In this document: piece after piece, positions 11,601-23,600 of the stretch
How positions within the stretch are numbered: the stretch's first letter is position 1
How the letters are laid out: the number at the start of each line of letters is the position of its first letter
NCBI RefSeq assembly: GCF_020509005.1
Contig: NC_063020.1
Coordinates: 1,612,001-1,676,000, forward strand
Length of the DNA: 64,000 nucleotides
Source of the DNA: Fulvia fulva
Lineage: Eukaryota; Ascomycota; Dothideomycetes; Mycosphaerellales; Mycosphaerellaceae
Direction: 5' to 3'
Made by a program: the position numbers and the translations under genes
The notes under the pieces: generated by a model
The model's input: the letters and a program-made list of their open reading frames with translations, nothing else
Database searches by the model: none
What the model was told of the DNA's origin: nothing

Positions 11601-14600
11601 AAGCGCCAGAGTATCGTCGAGGAAGTTGAATCGCAAGAGCCTGCCCCGGTCGCTGAGCCTGCAGTCGTTGCAAGTGAACCAGCATGGGAACCACCACTAT
11701 CTGCCAAGGAGAAGAAGAAACGCGAGAAAGAAGCCAAGCGTCAAAGCATCGTCGAAGATAACGACATTCCCGCCTCGCTACCAGCTAACGATAATAAGAC
11801 CGTTGTCGAGGAGCCCGCGTGGGAACCACCGCTCTCTGCTAAAGAGAAGAAGAAGCGCGAGAAGGCAGCCAAGCGCTCGAGCGTGGCAGAAAGTGATCCT
11901 CCAACGCCTGTTAAGGAGCCCGAGCCTGTGCCGTCGCCAACGAAACAGGTTGCCATCGAACCTGAAGGCGACGACTTCCTCAGCAAGAAAGACAAGAAGA
12001 AGCGCGACAAGGCACGGAAGGAATCTGGTGATCTTGCTCACTCTATTGATGATCTGCCTGCAGAGCCAAAGCCGATCGATCTTCAAGAATCTAGCAGTAG
12101 CGATCAGCCTGCTGCAGATGAACAGGAGGATCCTCTCAGCAAGAAGGACCAGAAGAAGCGTGACAAAGAGCGCCTTGCAGACGCTGCTATCGCAGCTGGA
12201 GGCATTGCTGCAGCTGCGGCGGTCCTCGACAGCACAGAAGACTCTACGTCCGGATCCAACAAGAAGAAGAAGGGAAAGAAGTCAAAGCTTGGCGAGCCAA
12301 GCTACGATGACCCTCGCGATCTTCCAAGTGATTTACCTCCGGCACCTGAGCCGCCTCGTTCGGAGCCACATGGCATGCCAGGTGGTTGGGACAGCGATCG
12401 TCGCGAGTCCGAGGAGAATGTTGAAGACGATGTCGCACAAAAGGCCACAGAAAAGTTCGACGAAAAATCCTCCAAAGGTCCGTCTCAGTACCAGATGCCA
12501 GAGGAAAGTACCAAGACTGTCGAGCCGGAGACACCAGTCGAGGATGACTGGGCGAACTTTACATCGTCATCGAAGGAATCGAAGAAGAAGAAGAAGAAGA
12601 GCAAGCGAAACAGCGCGGCTTTCAACATCCCAGAGGTTAGCTCACCGCTCCGTTCTGAAATCCCATTTGACGACTATGTGAGCGCCAACGACAGGAAAGC
12701 GGGCCCAGAACCGTATACCAATGGGTACAGCAAGGATGACGAGTCTTCACGAACAGAAGATTTGGCATCATCCCGCGAGTTTGGCAAAGCTAGTAGCAGC
12801 GGATCGCGCGACACAGGCTACTTTGACGAGCCGCGCAGAAGAAGCGATAGCCCAAAGCAGACCTCGCCCGAAGACACGCGCTCCTCAACTTCCGATGAAC
12901 GCAAATCGCGACGCGAGGAAGCACGGAGAGGTAGCGACTATTACGATGAGCCCTCGTACGCCTACGAGACTGCATCAGTTGCCGGTACTGAGCTTGGCGG
13001 TGATTACGAGCGCTCTAGCAAGTCGAAGAGACGCTCTAGACACGCCGCCGACGACGATGATACTCGTTCGGTCGTATCGACCAGATCTCGTAGAGACAAG
13101 GACGAATCGTCCTCCGACAAAAAGAAAGAAAAGAAGGGTGGCCTCTTTGGTCTCTTTGCTCGCACCAAGTCAACTGATGATGTCGTAAAGTCGTCTAAGG
13201 ACGATACGTCACTCAGTCGAACCTCGACTTGCGACAGTAAGCGTGACGATGAAGATGAAGAGTCTAGGCACCGTCGCAAACATCGTTCCCGATCTGAATA
13301 TGGCGACGACGATGATGACACAAAGAGTGTCAAGTCATCCGGCAAGAGCAGACGCCACAGATCCGAGAAGGGCAGCGATGAAGACAGCAAAGAGCGTCGA
13401 AGACGCAGCACGCACGACGACTACGATCGATCATCGCCCGCTCGCAGCGAGTCTGGACATCGGCACCACCGTCGACGAGGAACTGATGATGTCGGCGACA
13501 GCTTGTCAAGACGCGACAGCCGAGAGTCTCGTGGTGCAGCTAGTGAAAGCGGAGGCCGTCATCACCACCGAAGAAGGACTGACGAAGACGCCTACGGCGC
13601 AGGATCAAGAGATCAGTCTTTTTTAGGGATGCGGGTAGAGGAAATGCCGCCTCTGCCCGTTAGTCGTCCGGCAAGTCCAGAATCGGCCGCCAAACAGCAG
13701 AGAGAAGGCAGCTCTGCTGAGGCCAAATCTGGCGTCGGGCTGGTGACAGGTGCTGCTATTGCTGCAGACCTACGTGCTGCTGTCGGGGCTGCGTTCGCTG
13801 ATCGTGATCAGGAAACGAGGGCACCGTCTCAGCGTGATATTGCTAAAGAGCACCACAACGATGAGCATGCCGATCACGCTGCTCCAACCCTTGAATCATC
13901 TCCTATGCTAGAGACACCTTCGCGTCCGGTGTCGATGGGCAGACCATCGTCTTCGACTGCAGTGCCCTTGCACTTCCCAGGACGTGCTCCGCAGACACCT
14001 GGGAGTGCGAAAGATCGAGCTCACAGCTTCAGCTCACCGGCTGTTCGATCGCCCGCGACGCCCGTGTCGCCGAATGCAACGCGAACTCGCCAAGGTCGTC
14101 CTCAATCAACAGAGATTCGCCCACTATACCTTGTGGAGCGCAATCGTCAGACTCCAGATGTGGAAGATGCTCTACCGAGCTTACCATCAAGCAAGCCTTC
14201 AAGTCGTGCTTCGAGTATCCAGGGCAGTGATGAGAACTACCAGTCCGCTGTCGAGGAGCTGGACTTCGACTCGCCGAACCGATCACGAGCTGGAACACTC
14301 ACTCTCGATACCGAAGAAGCCAATGCTTATCGAGATGATCCTCTTGGATCTGGAGAGGTTACGCCTAAAGCTTCTGAGTTCCACAGTCTTCCAGGCTCTG
14401 GTGAGAAGGCACCGAAGCAAGAGCCGCAGTTCTACACCTGGGAGGACTTCGCGCAGGACGAGCGCTTGCATGAACAAGACACCAAGCCTGTTGAAGAGGC
14501 GACGGCTGACCCATCGCTCGCCCAAGCCACTCCAGGCCTTATCATGAAACAGGATCAATTCTCGCGCAGTAGATCGAAGTCGCCGGGCAAACAGTCGAGC

Positions 14601-17600
14601 GCTTTCAAGTCGGCCGCTGCTGCGGCTATGCTTGGTACTGCTGCAGTTTATGCTCATCACAAGAGCCACGACGGCTCGCCTGAGCGGGTCGTTCACGACG
14701 ACAAGACGCCGCAATCCAAGGCAACCTATGACTATCCACTTCCGGCACCAATCGAAGAGACTGCACGAGAGCGAGAGGTTGCAAAGGCGCCAATACTGGA
14801 GGAAGCTCCACCTTTGTCACGTACAACTTCGTCCAAGAAGAAGAAGGGCAAGAAGGGTAAGAAGCAGCTCTGGCAAGAGGCTGAACCCGAGACTTCTGAT
14901 GCTCAACCGTCTCTTGGACCTGAGAAGGTCACGGAGATCATCGCAAGTGCTACGCCTGATATTGAGCTTGGGCCTGCGGGAGCACAGGACATTGAGGCTT
15001 TTCGCGACATCGGAGATTATCATGAAGACAGTGTACCAGACTCTGCCGCTACAGAAGTTGGGACTTGGTCCTCCGACCGACGCGGGACAGGCGCGTTTCT
15101 CGATGCGAGTTCTCCTGCCGGACAGAATCAGACCAAGACGGAGGATGATCGCTTCTTACCATCCACTGCCGCTCATACTCTGCCAAAATATGACGAGGAC
15201 TTCTTCTCCCGCCTCTCGGGAGAGCAGGGCAAGTCCACATCCGGCAGTGGCAGCGGAGTAGCAACGCCATTCATGGCTGTACCCACCCCTGCCGAAGAAG
15301 GCGTGGAATGTGAACTGCATGGCGACATGTCGAAGGAGGATCAGGCGCGGCCAGCTACTTCGTACAATCTGCCGACTGCCAAGGCCGAACCCGCTCCGCT
15401 TGTGATCGAACAACGCAATGTCGAGGCTGCCGAGCCACAGACATCAGAGCCAGTCTCAGCACCCAAGCTCACGCGGAAACAGTCAAAAAAGAGCAAGAAG
15501 AACGGCAAGACCGCCATGCTCTGGGAGGAAGAGTCAAGCGAGCCAGCCACAGAACAGCCGTTGCAGCTCGACACAGCCTCTGAAGCCACCACTAGCCGCG
15601 AACTGGCAGATGTACCAGAGGAGCCGCTGACTGCTATTGAAAAGGACGATGCCGGGCTTGATGCACAACCTTGGCTGGCCGAAGGCTCCTCCGAAAGTCA
15701 GGACGTTCCTGTCGCAGCACAGTTCAACTTTGGTACACACGACTTCAATCAGCTTGCGGAGGGCAACAGCACGAACTGGCAAGATGCTCAAGCCCAAGCT
15801 TTCCAACACTCCATGACATCGAAGCCGAGCTCCATGACTTCAGTGGTTGAAGGACAACGCATCGAGTCGGAAGATACTTCCTTCGAGCCAGCCGGGTCAA
15901 AGAAGAAGGGCAAGAAAGGCAAGAAGAGCAAAACTCCGACATGGTCTGAAGACACCACCTCGGAGCCCTTCGGGCAGGCCAAGGATCACGAACAAGCAAG
16001 CACGACCGAGCCAGTACAAGAGTCATCCGGTGTAGCTTTGGTTGCAGGTCTTGGCGCTGCTGCAGCGGCCATCGGCATCGACGTGCCATTGGATAAGAAG
16101 TCCAAGAAGAAGGCGAAGAAAGACAAGAAACGACAGTCTGCGTCCTGGGAGGACTTCAATGAGGTTCCCCAGCCGAGCCCACAATCAGCTGTTCAGCACC
16201 CAATCATCGAAGACGAGACCCCAGCTATCGATACTATTAATGAGCAGGTGGTCGCAGCTACACCAGAACTTGACCTCGGGCCTGTTGGCGCAAGAGACAT
16301 CGATGCTTTCTATGACCAACCTGCTCAGTTCTCGAGCGAACAAGACGCTGCCGCCACGCCAGAGCTTGACCTTGGTCATGTTGGCGCGACCAACATTGAT
16401 GCATTCGAGAGAGGTGCCGAGACACTTGAGATGTCTCGAGGAATCGAGCCAGACGTTGCAGAAGACATTTTCCCGATCAAGTCGAAGAAGAAAGGCAAAA
16501 AGAGCAAGAAAATGGCAGACCAGGCAGAATCTTCTGGGCCTGTGTCGCGAGCCGAGAGCCCTTCCGCTTCGCGACAGATGTCCATGGATGATAGTGCTTT
16601 TGTCGACGCAGAGGAATCTCAAAATCTCGGTGCCGCTCAGCCAGACGCAGTCAATGCGCAGATCAATTTGGACATGAGTCCTGTCGCGGAGCCTGCACCT
16701 TCTGTCATCGAAGACACACCTTTTGTATCTGGCAAGAAGAGCAAGAAAGACAAGAAAAAGAAGAAGTCCGCGGCATTCTTCGAGCCCGAGCCAGAAATAC
16801 CGCAAGAGTCGGCGACTCGGAGCGTGTCTCAATCGAGGAGAGTGCCAGCTGACGAGTCTGCCTTCGTTGACGCGAGTGAACAGCAGGTGTCTGAAGATGT
16901 CTCGGAAATGCCTCAGCCAATTCAAGATCCGGCGACTGTTGAGCCTACGTTCGAGACTGCTGCGCAGGAAGACGGCTTGGGAGATAGTCTGTCTCGAGAG
17001 CCACCCTCTTCTAATACCCTCGAATCCTTTGCGCCAGTCCCCGGAAAGAAGGCGAAAAAGAGCAAAAAGAAGCAGCAACAAAGCTTCGATTGGGCAAGCC
17101 TTGATAGTAGTGCTCCCGGCACACCAGAGAAGCGCACATCTTCACCAGAACGAGTCGATCTGGGACCCGTCGGTGCACAAGATACCTCAGCAATCGATGC
17201 TTGGGCTGCACCTGGAAACATGGCGACAGATCATGACAAACTTGATCTAGGACCCGTCGGTGCTCAAGACACCACCGCGATTGATGCCAGTCGCGCGATA
17301 GAGGACTCAAATACTCGCGAAGAGAACCCTGATCTCGGTCCAGTCGGCGCCCAAGATACAACAGCATTCGAGGCCGGCCTAACAGGGAACGACGCAGCTC
17401 GTGGATATTTCGATCTTGGTCCCGTTGGTGCACAAGACACGAGCGCCTTCACTGAGACTGAAGAGGTACCCAAGATTGTGCCGGAGAACGATTCCGCTCC
17501 TGCCAAGTCTTCCAAGAAGAGCAAGAAAGACAAGAAGAAGAAGAAATCGACCACCTTCGATTGGGAGAATCCTGACCCAGAGTCTGGAGCAAGCACTCCA

Positions 17601-20600
17601 GTACCAGAGTCGCGTGATGAGCTAGGCTCTGTGCCAGTAAGTGACACGACCAAGGATCCAAGCCCCGAAGACGTCCCTACACCAGCAGCTACTTTTTCTG
17701 AGGAGCCTCTACAGGAGGAGAACCATCGCGATGTTGCGGAGGTGTCATTGCCTGCAGAGCTTACCGTAGATGACCTCACGCCTGCAGGTAGTTCCAAAAA
17801 GTCCAAGAAAGATAAGAAGAGGCGAAAGTCTGCTGCGGACGGGCCAGCACCTGACGTTGAGACTACTGCGCCAGTGTTCGAACCCCAGGGCGATGACTCC
17901 GAGCCCAGCACTCCTGCTGTGGCAGAACAGACTGATGTCAGTAAATCACCAGACACTACTGGCGAGGTTACTGAGGCAGATGCCGCCGCGGTAGAGCCCG
18001 CCACTGAAGACTTCTCTGCTCCAATTTCTGCAAAGCAAGCTAAGAAGGACAAGAAAAAGAAGAAGCAATCAGCCTTTGCTTGGGATGAGCCAGAAGCTGA
18101 GCCCGTGTCAACGTCGCAGACAGATATTGGTCAGGTCGAGAAGAATACGGCGGACAACGTTGAAACGCCGAACGAGGAGGTTGAGTCTGCCCAGGGCCCG
18201 ATTATCAACGAAGAGGACCAACAGCCACCCATCACCGAGACCGCGCCAGAAGCACACGACCTTGCATCCGTGTCGACCAACAAGAGCAAGAAAGACAAGA
18301 AGAAGAAAAAGCAAAGCCTCGGTTGGGATGATTTCGAGCCGGCACCAGAGCTTGTGCCAGAGCCCGTGTCTGTACCGACAGAGGACGTCACTGTCGCAGC
18401 GGACGTCAGTCCGCCTCGAGCTGACCAGGTCGATGAAAATGGGACATTGCCCGTCAGAGAACGCACTCCTGACCAGACGGAGCCTGCCTTGACTGAGGAT
18501 GTTGCTCGTGACACCCTTGAGGACTTCCGCCCACAAGATGAAGAGCCACTGGTCGATGCACCCATCGAGGAGGAGTTCAAGCCTACACTTTCCCGCAAGC
18601 AGAGCAAGAAGGACAAGAAGAAGAAACTTCAACAGCATTTGGAGGACCTTGCGCCCGGGGAGGCACCAGCCTCAGCTCCTCCTGGAGAGCAACCTTCATC
18701 TATCGCACCAGTGGACAATCAAGAGGTCAGCAGCGAGGCTAAGATCTTTGCACCTTCAAGCGAAGAGGCTGTCGAGGAGTCTGGCCGAGACATAAACGAA
18801 ATCGCTGATGCCCCGAAGGACCTATTGGTGGAAGCACCAGTTGACGACGCGTTCAAGCCAAGTCTTTCGCGCAAGCAGAGCAAAAAGGACAAGAAGAAGG
18901 CGCTCCAGCAGTCTCTTTGGAATCTCGAGTCGGAGACTGGAGAGGACGAGCACGCCGCGAAGGAAGAGCTCGAGCAGAGCAGCTCTGCCGTTGAGAAGCC
19001 ACTTCTGGATGTGGCTTCCCAAGAGGCTGACAGTACTGGAGTCGTGGAACCATCAGCCGAAATGGGCGTCCACCCGCCGCAAACTGAGGCTCAACCTGCT
19101 GATGATAGCGCCACCGACATAGCAACAGAAGCCCCAGCGCTCCACTCGACGCAGTTGGTTACTGGTGAAGTTGAAAGCGATGTGCTTACTTCGAAACTTC
19201 AAGATGAGCCTCAAGACGACGTTGAATGGGCTTCGAGCTCCAAGAAGAAGAGCAAGAAAGGCAAGAAAGGCCGCAAGGATGACCGTGTCACGCCAGATGA
19301 ACCCGAGCAACCGGCTCTCGATGACCTTTCTAAAGCTATTGGTGAGATGGACACCTCATTGCCTACGGCATCAGGTCACGACGAAGTCACCGCAACAGAT
19401 CAAGAAATTCCGGCTGTCGCTAAGATCGAAAGTCAAGCAGCCGAGGCAGTCCCAGAGGACGACTCGGCCTGGGTCAACACTTCAAAGAAGAAGGGCAAGA
19501 AAGGAAAGAAATCTCGACAGTCGCTACCTAGCACTCCACCTGTGCTCGAAGAGTCTGCAACCATTCTCGAGCCAGAGACGAGCCAGCAGAAACATGAAGA
19601 TAGTCCTTCCGAGGTCACGGCACCGTTGGCGACTTCAATCGAGAGGCCAGACTCTGTGCTGCCTTCTTCAGACGACAGCCAAATGCCTACGCAAGCGGTA
19701 GAGCAGGAAGAGGACTTGACTTGGGCTCCAAGCTCCAAGAAGAAGAAGAAAGGCAAGAATACCAAGCAAGACCAAGACGAGTCCCAAAAAGACGTCAACG
19801 ATAATACTTCAGTACCGCAAGCTGTGAAACAATCCACGGAGCAATCGACAGATCTACCACATGTCGAGGCTTCTGACCTTCCGAAGGATGAGTCATCGCG
19901 CGAGTTTGTCGCAGAGACCGCCCACGCTGCCGAAGAAGAACCTCTAGATGATACGTGGGGCTTTTCGACAAGCTCGAAGAAGAAGTCGAAGAAGGGTAAG
20001 AAGTCGGCAACAAGCACTCCTGCATCTCCACCTACGGAGCGACAACCTGCGCAGGACAGCACTACGCTCGGCGAAGATCTACCAGCGAGTGGGTCTCAGC
20101 AAGAGATCTTGTTCAACGAGGAGGTTAATCCCACGGAACTTACATCTTTTGATCCTGAGCCTCAAGCTGGCGAAGTTGTACAGGAAGACGATGCTACACC
20201 AGATGACGCCGCCTGGGCATCAAGCTCCAAGAAGAAGGGCAAGAACGGGAAGAAGTCTCAAGACATCAAGCAAGATGACTTCATCAACCAGTCAACCGAG
20301 GACTATGCTACACCAATGGAGATAAGCACAGGGCCTGACGTTGGTACCAAAGAAGCCTCCGACGACCAGATACCGCTGTCTGGAGAAGTGGCTTCTTCTA
20401 CAGAAACACCTGCTGAAGTCGATCTCTGGGAGGCACCTGCCTCGAAGAAGAAAAAAGGCAAGAAAGGTAAGAAGTCAGGCTCCGGCCTCGCCACGCCGAT
20501 CAGCGAACCTGCCGAGCCTAGCGTCGAGGCTGCATTGCCTGTCACGGAGACACCCGACGTGATTGATCAAGCTGCCGAGTTGCCGGTTGTTAACCTCGAG

Positions 20601-23600
20601 CCTGCCGAAACACCATTGAGCGAGAAAGAGGTCGTACGCGACCTGCAAACTTCTACGCCACATGAAGTAGAGGACTCAACAACCGTCGCTAAGAATGATC
20701 CAGCGGTCGACCTTGAAACCGCCGTTGCTGAAAACGACAAACCCGCTAAAGAAGACCCGCAGGACTTATGGGCCTCCACGACATCGAAAAAGAAAAAGGG
20801 CAAGAGGAACAAGAAGGGGTCAGGCATCGTAACTCCGCTTGCGGAGAATCTCGACTTGGAGTCTTCGCAACCTGTGACCGATCTGGCAGAATCCTCGAGA
20901 GACGTCGCGCCGTCCAGCAATGACACTCATATCACAAGCGGTCTCGAGGTCACGTCCAACGAGCCCGCCGTCATGACCCATGATGATCTCGAAAATACAG
21001 CGGAAATTCAGACTGGGTACGCGGATGACCACGAGGGCCCGGCTCATGACACATTTGACGATGTCTGGGCTGAAGAGGACATCACAACTCACGAGGACAC
21101 CGCTACAGTGCAGGATCTGTTTGAGGAGCCCGCTGAAGACGCTAGAAGCTCTTACACACCCGCATCCAAGAAGGGCAAGAAGAAGAAGAACAAGGGTAAG
21201 AAGGGCTCCTCAGCCGGCCTATCTCTAAGCAATGACACTCAAGCGCTGGATACAGACTCGCCTGTCGATCAGTCACTATCTGCTGCAAGGCAAGAGCCCT
21301 CAATCGAAACTCCTGCTCTTGCGCCGACGGACGAGGACGCAGGCGTTGAACTGGTCCCTCACACCACTACATCACATGAGATCAATACCGGCACCAGGGA
21401 CATGCCAAGCGAGGTCGTAGATGTCGCACAGCCTGAAGTCAACGATTCCCTTGATGACACTACAACGGCACCTACAAATATCGATCAAGAGCCAGAGCAG
21501 ATTGACGAAGTCGATCCTCGGGCAACTGAAAGCGGCAGCAAGAAAAAAGGCAAGAAGAACAAGTCAAAGACCACGGACCCTTGGGCGGACTCGCCAGCTG
21601 AAGACACTGCAGCAGATGTCTCTACCGAGAACACGAACAACGAGCCAACGCAACCTGCTACTGTCGATGCTGGTTCGCAGGCACAGACGGTGGTCGAGCC
21701 AATGGTTGACCAAAGTGATGCAATCCCTGAACAGCGAGAAGAGAGTGCCATCGTTGACGATGAATGGGCATTACCGAAGGCTGGCAAGAAGAAAGGAAAG
21801 AAGGGAAAGAAGACCCAGCTCGATGCATTTGATGCGCTGAAGAACGACACTGCCGCCGATGCGACCCCAAGCAGCGAACCCTCGGCTCCCGTAGAGACAC
21901 CCGATTCTACCGCCACGCACACGTCGATCGACTCTGAAGAACCTGCGAAGGCAGAATCGGATGATGTCTGGGCGTTGCCAACCAAAGCCAAGAAGGGAAA
22001 GAAGGGCAAGAAGGGCAAAGCAATGCTCGCTTTGGACGAGGAAGTGCCTTCAAGCACGACAGACGGCCAGGACGCCACAGCAGACTCGAGGTCGACTACC
22101 GAGCTAGTTGACGCACCAGAGTGGCCTGAAGAGCCAAAAATGGCTGGTGATGCATTGCACGAACAAGAGAGTGAAAAGAAACCGGAAGGCCCAAGCATTG
22201 TGGAGCACCAGAACAATGCATTGGAGGAACAAGCACCACTCTCTGCTGAACCAGGAGAAGCCGATCAGACCATCACTCCGGGGCTTCTGCAAACTATGGA
22301 AGGTGAGGCCCCAGTCACGGAGGAGCAGGGCAGCGAAGCTTTGCTTCCTTCCAAGAAGAGCAAAAACGATAAGAAGAAGGCAAAGGCCCGCGCCTCAATG
22401 GCAGATGACTTCCAACCAGAGCCGACCAGCGATATGCCAGCTACTACCGACTTGGCGGAAGCTGATCACAGCAAGATTTTGGGCGCAGCGGCAGTCGCAA
22501 CTGCAGCTCTAGCTGGTGTAGTGGCATCCCAGTCCAACGATGACAAGCCAGAAGAGGAGGACTGGGCAGGCTTCTCCTCAAAGAAGTCGAAGAAGGACAA
22601 GAAGAAGGGGAAGAAGAGCGGCACTGCTACGCCTGTCGTCGACAGCAACGAACTGCCCGTCCCAGCCGACACTGAAGTTACGGACTTTGCGCCAGTGCTA
22701 GATGTTGGGCTCAAGGACCAGGTGGCGCAAGCCGTGAATGTGGAGGACCCGCCAGCAGTCGCCGAAGAGAACGATGATCTCAACACTTTGAAGGATAATC
22801 CCGACGATGCGCTCTCACCGCGATCACTTGAGATTCTCAAAGCGCAGCCGGAGACTGCTAACATCGTCGGTGACTACGCGCCAACGGCTCACCTTGAGGA
22901 TCAGACAACAGCCCCAGCGAACGATGTCGATGCCGCTACAGAGCGTGAGGCTGCAGACACATCGGCCGATCATGAGCACATCTGGTCGACGCATGCGGAA
23001 GAGACCAGAACGACCTCGCCACATCATCCATCACAGGATATAGACTTCACCGCTACTGTAGCCGCAGGCCTTGCCGACAGTGGTTTCAATCCCGACATGG
23101 TCATCAACGATCCGGTCTTCCAACGTCGAGCATCACCACCAGGAACCATTCCCGAAGCTGATCCTGATGAAGTCTTCTCAACCACCACCACGAAGCGCAA
23201 AAAGGGCAAAAAGAACAAGAGGTCCACCGAGATCTCCGAAGGCCCCGCCGACGAGCAAGCGACCCCTGCAAACGAAGTGGCTACCGACAGCGCGCCGGCT
23301 GATGACTTCAACGATGCCATAACTCAGAGCCTGCAAGGTACAGGCTTTGACCCTGCGCTTCTGGAGAAAGCTCTGGCATCAGGTAACGACCAGTCATCGA
23401 AGGTTGCAACCGAAGATCCAAACGAGATCTCCTTCACGACTACCAAGCGCAAGAAAGGGAAGAAGGGCAAAAAATCCCAAGCAGACCAGTTCAGCGAAAC
23501 GCCAACTGATCAAGATGGCCCTCCAATTACCACGGATGCTCCAACACATGCTGCAGAGCCACCGAGTGAGCCCCTGCACGAGCTGACAGGCGATGAGCCT

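Noticed and set aside
9126..12681. Long open frames (470-490 codons) on the opposite strand and in the +1 frame inside the giant gene
   Set aside because: They coincide with Glu/Lys/Arg-rich repeats whose codon bias keeps other frames open. Their translations are Arg/Ser/Leu-rich low complexity with no family motifs.
16185..18638. Minus-strand frames of 260-300 codons within the giant gene
   Set aside because: Shadows of the repetitive plus-strand frame; composition dominated by Leu/Ser/Phe from complemented Lys/Glu codons.
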